Below are positions 12,002 to 24,059 of a stretch of 64,000 nt of DNA, piece by piece. The stretch is taken from NCBI GenBank assembly GCA_000349905.1, contig KB722752.1, positions 451,697 through 515,696 of the forward strand, read 5' to 3'. The first letter of the stretch is position 1. Each line of letters opens with the position of its first letter. The position numbers were made by a program, and so were the translations under genes. This DNA is from Volvariella volvacea V23 (taxonomy: Eukaryota > Basidiomycota > Agaricomycetes > Agaricales > Pluteaceae). Under the pieces are notes generated by a model. It searched no databases and was not told where the DNA came from. It saw only the letters and a program-made list of their open reading frames with translations.

Positions 12002-12407
12002 ATTGCGTTGACTGAGTTCTCTCTAGGCACCAGGATAACTGTGCTGTATACGACAGCAGAAGATACCAACTGCTGTAAATGTAGCGGGATGTGCGCTGCG
12101 TATCGATGAGGAGATTTCAACACCCGAAGAGCCCGAGAAGCTGTTGTTTAATCTAGTTTGGGGCAAACAAAAAGTTGTGCTTCAGGAACCGCAGCAGGAA
12201 GCGAAGCAGTTGATTTGTGGTCGATTTCAGACTTCGGCGTATTCTCCCCTACTTTATCAATCAAATTCACCAAAACTAACTAATACTGTCCATGGCAGTA
12301 ACTACACACACCCGAACTCACTACTCACGACTCAAACCAGCTCAACTCATATCTCAATCCCACCCCAACACAAACTACATTCACTTAACTACACTAAAAA
12401 CACCAAT
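12002..12407. other. Spacer between actin paralogue C and actin
   Basis: It probably contains the paralogue C promoter and the actin 3' flank. A 92-codon open frame on the plus strand has a random-looking composition and is not called. Confidence 0.5.
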
Positions 12408-14025
12408 TCAGAGACACTCTAGCAAATATGCATAATCAGGAGTCGCTTTTTTTGAACAATAACACTACTTACTGCGATGGACGATGGCGGGACCCATTTC
12501 GTCATACTCTTGCTTAGAGCACCACATGGAGCCGAAGGTAGTGAGAGAAGCCAAAATAGAGCCACCAATCCAGACAGAGTACTTGCGCTCGGGAGGAGCA
12601 ATGACCTTGACCTAATCACAAATGTATTGTCAGTGGAATCGCCAGTAGGTTGAAACACTTAGAGGCGTACCGAGATTGAGCTGGGAGCAAGAGCCATGAG
12701 TTCTTTATGCATCCTATCCCTGATACCCGCGAACATGGTGGTTCCTCCAGAGAGGACGATGTTATTGTACAAGTCCTTGCGAACGTCGATATCACATTTG
12801 GTAATAGTTGTGTAACTGTCCGTTCGAGTAAATCAAATGCGTAAACCAAGGGGATGACAGAGACCTACGTCATGTCCTGAATACCGGCAGATTCGAGACC
12901 AAGGAAGGATGGTTGGAAAAGGCCCTCGGGAGCACGGAAGCTACAACACAATCAGCGTCCCTTCGTTACAGATTAAAAATTCACTTACCGCTCGTTCCCG
13001 ATGGTGATAACCTGCCCATCTGGCAACTCATAATTCTTTTCCAAAGCGGAAGAAGACGCAGCCTTCCCCAGTTCTTCCTCAAAGTCCAGAGCGACATAGC
13101 ACAACTTTTCCTTGATATCCCTCACGACTTCCATCTCTGCGGACGTGGTGAACTTGTATCCTCTCTCTGTCAGATTTTTCGCCAATAAACCGGTTAGATC
13201 ACGCCCAGCCAAGTCCAAACGCTGGATAGCGTGAGGAAGGGTGAAGCCTTCGTAGATGGGCACGACGTGCGTGACGCCATCGCCAGAATCAACGACAACA
13301 CCCGTGGTGCGGCCGGACGCGTACAACGCCAAAACTGCCTGGATGGAGACGTGGAATGCCGGGACGTTGAAGGTCTCGAACATGATCTGGATCATCTTCT
13401 CGCGATTGAGCTTGGGGTTCAACGGCGCCTCGGTGAGGAGGGTTGGGTGCTCCTCGGGGGCGACGCGGAGCTCGTTGTAGAAGGTGTGGTGCCAGATTTT
13501 CTCCATGTCATCCCAGTTGGTTACGATGCCGTGTTCGATGGGGTACTTGAGGGTGAGGATACCCCGTTTGGCTTGTGCTTCGTCGCTGGGAGGAAGTGAG
13601 TTGGAGTGCGGTTGGGAGGGTTGGAAAGTGCTTACCCGACGTAGGTGTCCTTGCTATTCATACCAACCATAGCACCTTGATGACGAGGGCGGCCGACGAT
13701 GGATCTAAAACAAGGTAAACACAACTTGCAACCCTAGTGGCACTACACCTACGGGAAGACAGCGCGAGGGGCGTCGTCACCTGGTAGTGGATTGGAGTCA
13801 GAAAATGAAGCAATGCGAGCGATGGGCGGATTGAAGATCTACCTGCAACTGATGAAAGAAGTCAGTTCCATTGTCCAAAAATCATGAGCCACGTAGCGAG
13901 AACTCACAGCCTGCTTTACACATTCCCGAACCATTGTCAAGAACCTATCGTGCCCGACCATCAACGATGCTTAGCGAGCGAAATGAAAGAGAGGAACTTA
14001 CAATAGCGGCGATATCTTCGTCCAT
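12408..14025 (-). CDS. ACT1: Actin (375 aa, canonical)
   Basis: This is the cytoskeletal actin: it polymerises into filaments and hydrolyses ATP. Ten exons: 14002-14025, 13908-13944, 13843-13848, 13753-13780, 13636-13704, 12989-13585, 12869-12940, 12671-12815, 12473-12611 and 12408-12418. They total 1128 nt, exactly the 375-residue family length. The protein starts [20 protein letters not shown] and carries [18 protein letters not shown] (second phosphate loop with the Asp154 and His161 equivalents) and [13 protein letters not shown]. It ends VHRKCL rather than the usual VHRKCF. The third exon is only 6 nt (TTGCAG). The final 11-nt exon replaces a read-through that would end HRSK. It is the most conserved and first-transcribed member of a four-gene tandem array on this strand and is very likely the essential copy. 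Confidence 0.97.
13843..13848 (-). other. 6-nt micro-exon in actin
   Basis: TTGCAG is flanked by AG on the 5' side and GT on the 3' side. It is required to link KAGF to AGDD in the correct frame, and the same micro-exon occurs in all three paralogues. Confidence 0.9.
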
Positions 14026-14138
14026 AGTATACGATACGAGTTTCACGAGTTGCTTTCAACTTGATAACTTTGCTTCAGATATCTCACTTGAGCTTGCTTC
14101 TTCGAGTGGATACCGAGTACCTCCACACACCCTCCCAT

Positions 14139-14146
14139 CTTTTATA
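14139..14146 (-). promoter_or_regulatory. TATA box of actin
   Basis: TATAAAAG on the minus strand lies about 115 nt upstream of the start codon, with CT-rich sequence between them on the coding strand. This is a typical strong fungal core promoter. Confidence 0.65.
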
Positions 14147-14925
14147 CCTCGACAACTCTACCCATCTCTCCAAGACATCACACCACTTTGAAACTTGAAA
14201 CAACGACAACAAGCTTCACAGGACAAGCATACTGCGCCCGTGGTCCGCTGCCCGTGGTCGAGGGTGGAGGAGAGTGGAGAGATACGTCTAGCTGGCTGCG
14301 GTCTCCAACAATTGCGTAGTCGTAATTACTCCCCTTTCGCTTGCGGTCCTTGGGCTCGTCCATAGCAGCTGCGATCGAGAAGGCACCCAGCGCACTCCTA
14401 GCGCTATGAATTGTCAGCTAGAAACCCGGTTTCACAGGAAAATGCATCAGAGAACGTATAGATGTATAAGCAAGCAAGGAGCGAATATCCGACGTCGAGG
14501 TTGCGGACTGCGCCCCGACTCGGGGAACCGTCACGTCAACCTACAACAAGCAGACGCCCAATTTGGTGTCGACTCGACTCATCCTTTGGGTGCCCTACTG
14601 TGCTGTAATGAAAGATCACGCGAGAATAAGAGTTGCCATGGGCACTTATTGAAGCCATTCTCGACACTCAGGCGTCCACTTGCTGCGGGGGCTGCGAGCC
14701 TTGCGGAGTGTTCGGCTTGGGGGCAATCACTGCCAAAAAGGGCAATGGCCTTGTTGACGCTCTTCGTCGTATTTTCGCGTGAGTCAGTGTCGTGATCGAC
14801 GCCGTTATCTCCGCTTGCGCGCTAGATCTCGATTGTAGGACACCAAAGAATGCAGACCGTTAGGGAGGCTGACAGCCTTGAAGTAGTAACAATAAATTAT
14901 AACATTAACCAACAACATCGTCAGA
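14147..14925. other. Region between actin and the GH47 gene
   Basis: No complete gene is seen. On the minus strand around 14299-14399 a protein-like open stretch reads SALGAFSIAAAMDEPKDRKR followed by KGSNYDYAIVGD. It could be a leftover exon of a lost gene, but I find no flanking exons. Confidence 0.35.
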
Positions 14926-17900
14926 TCAAGCAAACCCAGTTCTTAAAGTCGGATTAAATATCGGCAGTGGATGGGCCTGCAAGAAAATAGAATACAAAAG
15001 CAGCAACAATGACAGTCCGATGAAACCGTCAGTTATAGCATTCACGAAATCCGCAGCAAAGGGAAGGTCGTTGCTTACCTCTGTATTAAGCACATATCCT
15101 AGAAACGCGGAAGTTAGTTGGTGTCAGCATGGCCAAACGCTGGCAGAGGTGAGAGGGTTGACTTACTATCCAATGGTAGCACTTTAGAATCCGAAAATAG
15201 CAGGAACAGGTACTTCAGCGTTTCGCTCTATCTCACAAAGGTTAGACCCTAAGCATAACAACAATATACTAGGAACCGGAATAAATCACGCACCAGCATA
15301 AACGTCTCCATCTTATCCTCCTGCTTCGCTGGCACTTCATCTACATTAACAACCGTCGCGTACCCTCCTGTCGGGACGCGACAGTGCTTTTTGATGGCTT
15401 TGAAGATCTCCCACCCATGTTCGCGATAGATTGGGTCTCCAGTGAGTCTGTAGGCGATGAAGAGGGATTCAATCGTCTCCGGCCTAGTGAATGTGGTGCA
15501 TTGGGCGCGAGTTGAGCACTTTCTAGTCAAATGGGTGGGGGTAATCGGCTCACCGTAACATGTATCTGGCGTCATACGGTGCTGGAGCACCAGGCCTAAA
15601 AAAGTAAACGTACATAAGACTGTCACCAGAAGCCTGAAAACGAACAAAACCACTCACGCAGCACCCTTGATGTACCAATCCTCAGGAGCATTCGGCATCG
15701 CATCCATCCCATCGCTCGCAATCCTAAAATGCGCCACCTCCGGCGACAATCCCCTAGATACACCATACCCCCCGCCCACACAAACACGGCCGTCAAAACC
15801 CATTCGAACCCGACCGACGAATGCGGGACTTACGTCGCGGTATCATGGGTCTTCATACAAGTCCTGATCAACTCCGTCCCCGTCTTCCAATCCCGCGCGC
15901 CCTTGAGCGTCAACTCCTCTTTCCGCGGCGGGATCGACACCTTATGCACCGTGGCGCCCGTTTTGACTGCGCCCAGGAGGAGAGAGCCGCCGAGGAAGCA
16001 GACGAGGTGGTCTTGTTTTGGTGTGAGGCGCCACGAGCTGTGCGCATATATACAGGGGTATGCAAAGATTCAAGTGTGTGAGTGTGAGTGTGTGCGTGTG
16101 TATGCGTGTGGGTACGTGTGTGAGTGGCGTGCATATATGCGGGGTAGGGGCGTGGGTTAGATAGGTAGGACTTGTAGGGGGGACGTGACGTACAGTGCAC
16201 CAGAGCCGTCTTGTTCAGGCACGAGCTCGGAGGTGTAGGTCAACCGGCCGGAGTGGGTAGTTTGGATGAGGTAGTTGTGGATCCCGTCCATTGCGTCGTC
16301 GTACATCTGTGGACGAATGAGGCACGGTGGTCGGCGTGCAAAGAATGGGTGGGACGTACGTCGCGGTATACATTTTCCGTTCGGTTCTGGTGATCGACGA
16401 TTGCAGATCAGTGCAATACTTTGTAATAGGCATCGGGGTGGGCTTGGACTCACAGTCTGTAGGTGTTGTTTCCTGAACAAAGTTGACTTTGTTTGGTAGT
16501 CTTATAGAGAAAGTGCACGCACAATAGATACTCGTAGAATGAATCGCCTCTTGATCCCAATCGAATGGCGGACTCGACGTATGTCCCTTCGTTGACGCTG
16601 CTCAACGTCAGCTCCAGAACACACAAAAACAAGATAATCAACATGCACCTCATGAATATTGACGCCATTCCATGAGGCAGTCGTGCCTCTTTTATCAGCC
16701 TCATAACCTATCGTAATGTAGAGCACATGGGCACGCCACCAACAACAGGGGTTCAAAAGTGCCAACGCACCTTCTCCGCCGTTCTCCAGTATACATCGTT
16801 CTCGGTCACATGGCTTAGATACCTGAACTCAAGCTGCAGCGTCGAAACTTCGGCAGTAGACACCAGTCCTGGAAATTCCCGGTCATTTAGTCCTTGCCCC
16901 TTGGCCAGATTGATGCGAGGTAGGGGTAAGCCAGAGGGCGTTTCAAAGGCCGGAAGAATTCTATCTGCGAGCTCAATAGCCTTTTCGAGGTAGAGCGAAT
17001 CTTTTGCTGTTAGGTGATACGCAGAGAGCAATCCACCCAAAACCCGAATTGTTACCTGCCACACATCAAGCCATCAGGAATTTGTCAAACACGAGCTATG
17101 CGGAGGAATGTTTGCACTGCTCACCTCGAATGTATTAAACGCATCATCCCTATCGAATGAGAGCTTTTGCGACACCCAACGACGTGCACGGGCGTATTCG
17201 TCTCGGAGTCCCATGAGTAGGATGGTGTCGAGGGCGTCGACGACGGTGTATCCTATACCACCGGCTTCGGTGAGATTGGAGCCTTGTTTACTGAGTGGGT
17301 GATATTCGTCTGCCCCCATGGCGTCGCGTTCTGCATGTCCAAGACCACGTCAATCATCCAAGAACTATTGAGTGCGTGGCGTGGTGACCAGAGACGAGGG
17401 GACGCACCGTAGGCCCACCAAGCATGCTAACCCAGCCACAACGCGTAATTCGTCCGCCCACCTCAGAACACGGCACCAGAGGCGGCAAGGCCACTCACCT
17501 TGAACGCAGCGACTATAGCATCCCTCTTCTGCTCGTCCGCGCCCATGTACAATTCCTGCACCTCGGAAGGGGCCGTCGCCTGACCAAGGCCCGAAGATCC
17601 AAGCCAATCCTGCGTCAATTCCGTGACAACGTCCGGGTTCTGACCATATATGAGCACTAGTGTTGAACACGCACAAGCTAGAGAGCATACTGTGTACAGG
17701 AAGGACAGCAGGCCGAGTAGTAATGGCGCCCAAAGATACTTTACAAGCTTGAGAACTATAGCGGCTTCGTCCTCTTCCTCCTCTGTTCCGTGCCTCCCGG
17801 GGGCTTCCTTCGTATCTGCGCATTAGCGTCTCGCGCCACAGTGCCAGTTGGCATAAACATACATCGTGTGCGCCGTCCTGCGGCAAAGCTCTGGAGGTTT

Positions 17901-17937
17901 GCTCTTTCTTTCTCCTTCGAAGAGTCGAGTCCGACAT
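14926..17937 (-). CDS. Alpha-1,2-mannosidase, GH47 family (620 aa)
   Basis: Class I mannosidase of N-glycan processing, expected in the ER or Golgi, trimming Man9 by removing alpha-1,2-linked mannose. Seventeen exons (17859-17937, 17499-17815, 17408-17426, 17330-17125, 16771-17055, 16649-16707, 16523-16597, 16454-16472, 16361-16387, 16194-16306, 15834-16037, 15658-15753, 15554-15595, 15294-15483, 15167-15227, 15079-15098, 14926-14976) sum to 1863 nt in frame. Residues about 45-75 form one membrane span (YLWAPLLLGLLSFLY) after an acidic cytoplasmic tail, giving type II topology. GH47 signatures follow: HAWWAYERDAMGADEYHPLS, GGIGYTVVDALDTILLMGL, LGSRGDSFYEYLLKQHLQT, DHLVCFLGGSLLLGA, YMLRPETIESLFIAYRLTGD and VLNTEAHPLP. 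These include the family's conserved acidic residues. One 156-nt intron (16038-16193) is expanded by a GT-rich microsatellite. Confidence 0.96.
16070..16131. repeat. GT-rich microsatellite in a GH47 intron
   Basis: An imperfect GTGT/GTGC repeat on the plus strand lies inside the intron 16038-16193, which is about three times longer than the other introns of this gene. Confidence 0.7.
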
Positions 17938-18384
17938 TGTATGCGTGTAACGAGCGGATTGGAGTAGAAAGCGAGCAAGTAAACGAAAGCAAGGAAACTA
18001 TGATGGTCGCTGGTAGGCAACTGCCACGAGTTTGATAGCGCGGCACAGCCACCGGATCACTCCGTTCCCCACCCTCCCGGGCCCGAACTCTCCCCAGACC
18101 CAGGTGGCTACCGCACGCAGCGATGAACGGAATCGTCTGAGGCATGGGCCGCATTCTACTTCAGCCAAGTCGCATCGTAATAGTGTCCTTCTGACACACC
18201 TCAATTGCGCCTATTTACTTCGTATATCTGCCACTCAGGACATAGAGATGCTGGGTTGCGAGCATTGGGCTATGATAAATACAGGTCAGGATATTTTCAC
18301 GGAACGGGTTAGGAAGCCTAGAAGGGATTTCACTTCACTCATACAAAGTCCCATCGAATCTCCTATGAAGATCCCCTGATTCGA
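17938..18384. promoter_or_regulatory. 5' flank of the GH47 gene
   Basis: No gene is visible. It should contain the mannosidase promoter; I see no TATA box. Confidence 0.4.
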
Positions 18385-19196
18385 ATGGATCTTGATATTA
18401 GGCCCCCTCGCATACCCAAACCCTCGAACCACACGCCCACCATGACTTTACCCACAACAGTCGATAAAGAACGCCCCGAGTCTATTCGCAATTTTTTCGA
18501 TTACCTTCCACCCTACTGCACAGGCACAGTCGGTCTGGGAGAGTATGGCGGACATCTCTATTATCATGCATCATGGCGAGTCAGGTCAAGTTGGACTGGA
18601 AGCGAAACACCACTATTCGTGACCGAAACGAGGTTTTCCCAGACGGCGATTACCTAGGCTTCGGTTTGCAGTACAAGCACCTTCTCCAACAAGGTCATAA
18701 AAATCGACTTGTCCGAGGCATTTAGACATCAGCTAAATGGCCAGGATACGATGCTCAGCGGGATATCAACGAGGATCTTAAAATAGAGGTCTTTATCGGC
18801 TTAGTGCTCGAGGGAAATTATATGGAAAAAGAGCGTATCGTCCTCTCCCCTACCACCCACAATTTCTCTAGCGACGAACCTCGCCACATTATGAATGACA
18901 GAGACTCCACTCTTTCCGTCGTAGTGGCAAGCAGCCCACTCGGACTAGATACCCGCATGCTTATGCTATTGTTGGACGGCTTGTTCTCCTTTTATGCACT
19001 AGCACCGTCGTCTGAAGGATCTATAGAGGGAAGACCGACAGATCATAGTGCTCTAATAAATCCCTGCGCGAGATATTTACTCTTCATAGCCACTAAATAT
19101 GCGAATCCAAGAGCCGACATGTGCACGCCACCTGGTATCGACCAAACACCGAGAAGACAACAAGCTCCCTGTCGCTCAATAGCCACAAGGGGATAG
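18385..19196 (+). pseudogene. Degenerate unknown gene
   Basis: ATG 18385 opens a protein-like frame containing ESIRNFFDYLPPYCTGTVGL and then YYHASWRVRSSWTGSETPLF, ending at a stop at 18655-18657. The protein-like signal continues in other frames (DGDYLGFGLQYKHLLQQGH, then DAQRDINEDLKIEVFIGLVL and on to 19196), separated by stops without clear splice sites. This suggests a gene of roughly 250 codons decaying by small indels, although missed introns cannot be excluded. I recognise no family. Conserved aromatic and Pro residues argue against a random frame. Confidence 0.4.
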
Positions 19197-21045
19197 GAAG
19201 ATAGAGGAGCAGCAGAGTAAAAAGAAAAGGAGAGCTGGCGAAGAAAATATACGAAAATCCCTCGGTAGGTTCATACCTTCTTGTTTAACTTCGCGACGCT
19301 GTCACTTGCCAGACACCGTGCGACGTCGTCTCAATTCAGCTTCTTTTTCTTCCTTCGCTGGTGTGTTACGATGTGAATCTGGCCGAGATTGTGCTAGGCG
19401 ATGAGAAAACCGAATAGGGAGTAAACCTATCGCCCTTGGGCAGGAGATAGAAGTCCGGGCGGGGGAGCATGTTGGGGCAGGACTGGCATCAACCACTCCA
19501 GGACGCACATTCCTGCAGTTAATGGCATTGGATCATATGTATGCTCACAGGTTCCGCCAAAATCCGCCAGGATGGCGGCATTCACCGAGATCTATTAGAG
19601 AATAGAGATGGTGATAGGTTAGGAGTGGAGAGCAGGGTGAATGGGAGGGAACGTATGATGTATGCTGTTGAGGCCTTGATGCCATGTGTTGATGTCGTCG
19701 CACTATACCGAATCCAGCGGTGCCAGATTGTGTCGGACATGGTGAGAAGCAGTGTTTGGCAGTTGCGAGGCAATGCGCATCCACCTATGCAATTCGGCTT
19801 CTGTTGGCTTTAAGAGCGGCAACGAGGGACTCAATGGGAATTCCGCGAGCCGTTGAAGTTCGGCAGGATGGTGCAATCAAGTCCACTATCTTGCAAATAT
19901 GAGAAAGGAGATGACTTTTCTATTAATCGGAACGGCGGTGCGAGGACTAATGCGAGAGATAGACTTACCAGAAGTCCACATCACCAACCCTCCGTCGAAC
20001 TAGAAGCAATGGTGATCGTGTATTTCGCACCTGCTTGACGAACAGAAAGGGTTTTGTGCTGAATTGCGAGTTGACAAGATAGAGGGTGAGTGGGTGCGGA
20101 CTAAAGACCCAGACGTCCAAGCCAACAGCATGGAGACGCGGGAGATTGATTGGAGGACAACACGTTGGGCTTCATGGGAAATAGTGAGCTGACCACAAAC
20201 GGCGGTTATCGGCACCTCCAACTAATGGACGTCGTGGTTATTCCATGGTTTGAAGAGTGAAAGCCAGGTAGGTCGAGGGTTTTGAGTCTTGACCTGGAAT
20301 GATAGCTTTGACTCATTTTCCTAGCTCGTAGGTTATTCATTTCTCATTTTTGGAAGAATCGAGATGAGTTGGAGGTATGTTCAAGTTGCCGTCCTAGGTA
20401 GCTTGGGGTGACTGGTAAGAACGATTTATTGTTTTTGTTTCCACATTTCACGCACGGGCATTTCAAAGTGGCCATTGATGCGTGTAACTCATCTTGTCCT
20501 TCAGCGTTTGAATTAGAACGATGCAAGAACCAATTTAAGTGACGACTTGCTAGCCTTGCTCGCATCTAATTCAGTACCCAAAGTTCTCAGCAGTTTCCTG
20601 ACCATCGTTGAGGTCTACAAGTCGTTTCCGACTACATGATACCTTGGTCCATTGACGGCGACATGTGATTCTGGATCTCGACACACCTGTGTTGTTCAGC
20701 CAAGGTTTACGATATCAAGTCTTTTACCTTGCTCGGTGAGCCATGTACGTTTCTCTATCCGCTATCATCACTCCCGATACAAGGCATCCATGACCTGTGT
20801 ATCTTGAACGGGACATGTCGCACGCGTTTCAACGGAAATTGACGGTGTTAAAGGGTCACCCTATCATGGCTTGACTAATTCAACACTAACGCACCGCCAA
20901 TAGATGACCCCTATTTGACCTAAACACTTCAGGTCTCCCATAGTTCGTACGACCCAGTAATTTCACTACTAAGTGAGTAACGTCCACCGGTGAGTTACTA
21001 GTCACCGTCTGGGGTTTTACTTGCTCGCTTACAAATGTAAGCGTC
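19197..21045. other. Gene-poor stretch
   Basis: About 1.8 kb in which I find no gene, tRNA or obvious repeat. Short open frames on both strands have random composition. The last 150 nt should contain the promoter of the F-box gene. Confidence 0.5.
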
Positions 21046-24043
21046 ATGGATGCGATCACCGAAGTTGAACGCAAACCGCCACCGCGCAACTTGAAAATGG
21101 ATGAACTTCCTTTTCACTCAACTACCGAATTAGAATTCAAGCCGGTCATGAGTGCACTTTTCGTCCAGGAAGGAGTGGGGGTAGGCCTACTGTCCGAACT
21201 CCCTTTCTTCCAAATCGCGAGACTCGAATACGGAAGACGAAACTTCAAACCTCAGTGGGACCCTGGGTGTCCGTTTGCATATAGAGATTTAATTCCTCAA
21301 GATAGTATGTATGTATTTTTTTCTCATTCGTTTTTTACTAACCGCCGTTCAATTTTCTGTCTTGGTAGAGAATTTTGTCAAGACAACACTTCGATACGCG
21401 TCTGAACGGAAGCCATCAAAAGCCTGGACAACATCTCTTGATAAATTACCGCATTTGCCCCTTGATGTCATTCTCGAGGTAGGTTGTGCAATCCATCGTT
21501 TTTTTTTTATACACAAGTCAACATTGCTCCCTAGATAACGTCTTATCTACATCCACTTGACTTATGGCATCCTTTTACGACATCTCGCGGACTTAGAGAT
21601 GTACTTTTGTCCCCTGCTTCAAATGGCGTTTGGAAAAGAGCATGGCAACGGGCAGATATACCATCATGTCCTCCTGACTTGGCACATCACCAATGGGCGA
21701 ACTTGGTCCTCGGTGAACCGATTTGTGACGTAAGTTTTTTATCCGAATACGTATATCTCACTGGTCCATTCGTGTATAGTGCTGTAAAAAGCGCACGGCT
21801 CGACCGGATTGGGTATTGCGCCAACGGTACTGTTGCTCGTGTCTGCGAAACAAGTTGCGTTTGATAGTCGTGATTTATAGGGGGCTATGGCTGACTATGA
21901 CGAAATAGCTTAATTTCGAAGGAAGATTTGCCTAATCCTAGCGTTGCATTGCTTGTGCCTGAAACACGACGAAGCGGTGAGTATAGTTGCTTACCATGAC
22001 TTTGCCTTGAAATATTGAATGACAATAACAGTTAGTTGGGATTTAAGCTTCTGTGCGAATCCCCGCGAGGCGTTTAGTCGTTGGAGGCGTGCGGATGTCA
22101 AGCTCTTGGGAAGCGAACTTGAACAACTTCTTCGTAGGCCTGTTCATTCTCCAGCGCACGAGCATGCAGGCCTATCTTTGCAAATGAAAGCATCCTTTGA
22201 GGCATTTACGCAGAAGAAAGCTGAATGGCGGCGGCAAGTGCTAACGGTATTCGCCGCTCTTGCCGTGTATGTCTCCGAGCGAAGCTGAAACTTGGACAAT
22301 AGCACGCATTTGTGTGCTCGTCGTGGGCTGAGTCGCGCTATGATGAAGCAAGAAGAATAATAAAGAAGGGCCATGATCGCGTTATCAAGGAGTGAGTGAA
22401 AATAAGACAAATTTTCCAGGGATGTATCTTATGCGACGAATAGCCTGTTCAAAACGGGAGATGGGGGCTCACCTGTACATGACGTAATATATGCAGAACT
22501 TCGGGACAACAGGATACCCAAGTTTTCGAGGAAAGGTAATCCACTTTTTTTATTTCGGACTTTTTACTAATTGGCTTCTCCGATAAAGTGCTTATGAAGT
22601 ACCTGCCCCAAATGAAGGAAAAGGTCGAACGAAGCGGTCGCAGCAAATCTTTGGAATTGTTGTCTGCATTTCTTCTGAATGATTGCTATAAGGAATTTCT
22701 GCATAAACTCGGAACCCGTCCTGGATTCCGGTGGTCCCATCCGTCTTCCATTGAAGTCATGACCTGGGAACCACTCGCCTCGCTGCTTGACGATTTACAG
22801 AACTTACCGAAAGAAGTTGACGTTGTCGACTCGGGCACCACAAGGTTGAAGCTTATGCAGGCGTTTGAGGGCAACGAAGTCCGAGAGAAGTTCACAAGTT
22901 GGGTGGGTGAGAAGAAGGCATTTTTCATGGCCAAAATCGGATCCGGAACAGGAAACTATCAATCCCTCGAAGAGCGAATTGATCACTCCGCAACTAGCGT
23001 CTTCACCTGCGTTGGGTGTAAGAGATTCAGCCACAAAGGCTTCCGAACTTATGGTATCTGCCTCATCGGCTGGGACGAGCTAAAGTTTCATCTCAACTGC
23101 GAAAATGCATACCGTCACGGACGCCGAGGCATTGTTTGGTCCTACAAGTGCTCACGGGTTGTTGAGAGCATATTAGAGGCGTTGAATCTCCCACCAGAGA
23201 CGACGATTGATCAGTTAGACGAGGTCGACGCGAGGTTTCTTTGTGGGAGTTGCAGTGGGCTGCGTTATGACAAGGACTCGTATAGTATTGGCAGGGTCAG
23301 TAGCGACAAGATGCAGGCTTTAACATGGCGAGAATTTGTAGGTTCTTCGTAACTCTTGTGCCCCCCACACAGCTCACACTGGATTCAAACACGTAGGTAG
23401 GACATGCTGAGGAAGTAGATGACGGCGACGAAAGACATCAGATTCTCAAGTGGCATTTACTCACTCCTCAAGCGGAGGCGTACGCCAAAAGCCGAGAAGC
23501 ATCGCCACTAACAGCTTTAGCTCATAGTCCCGTTTGGGCATGCAACCATTACCCGCTCCATCTCGCATATACAAGGAGCCAAAATGATGTCCAGTCCCAC
23601 CTTCAATGGGAGTAAGTGAACTCGTCATTCCGCGTCTTGGTTTTGCTAAATGACCCGGCATCATCTTTGTTGGTGGGAGAAGACACAACATCCCGGGATC
23701 AGTTGTTCACAAAGATATAGTCTATATGCCCACAGACACAAGGGCGTATAGAAGAGCAGAAGCGATTCCTTACCCCGACCAGGAGGGAGCCTTATATCGC
23801 TGTCTTGCGTGTTCTCCAGGATCTGAAGTATACAGCCAGAGTCAGCTTCAAAGTCACTGGCAGACTATGTATGCAACACCGCTAATTGTGCCAATGCTCA
23901 CATTTTTTATGCTGATATTGGTATCCGCGTTCTTTTTGGCTTACATTAGGCATCAAGCCGATGCACCAGGTACTTGCATTACAGCTGGACAACACTACAA
24001 AGTGTTCCCATTTATCGCCAAATCATACGAGGCGATTGTTTGA
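21046..24043 (+). CDS. F-box protein with Cys-rich and zinc-finger-like C-terminus (789 aa)
   Basis: Probable substrate adaptor of an SCF ubiquitin ligase. Twelve exons (21046-21304, 21369-21478, 21535-21729, 21780-21853, 21909-21976, 22032-22246, 22303-22391, 22420-22535, 22589-23337, 23397-23611, 23683-23868, 23950-24043) total 2370 nt in frame. The F-box lies at residues about 115-155 (LPHLPLDVILEITSYLHPLD, LWHPFTTSRGLRDVLLSP), followed by WKRAWQRADIPSCPPDL. That arrangement is typical of the large Agaricomycete F-box family. A Cys cluster (CDCCKKRT, YCCSCLRN) comes next. The middle has VFTCVGCKRF and FLCGSCSGL, another possible metal site. The C-terminus ends in YRCLACSPGSEV with SHWQTMH, resembling a single C2H2-like finger. 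The acceptor of exon 11 (AAG) is weak but keeps the frame. A decayed partial copy follows directly. Confidence 0.85.
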
Positions 24044-24059
24044 AAGTTTGTCTATATTG

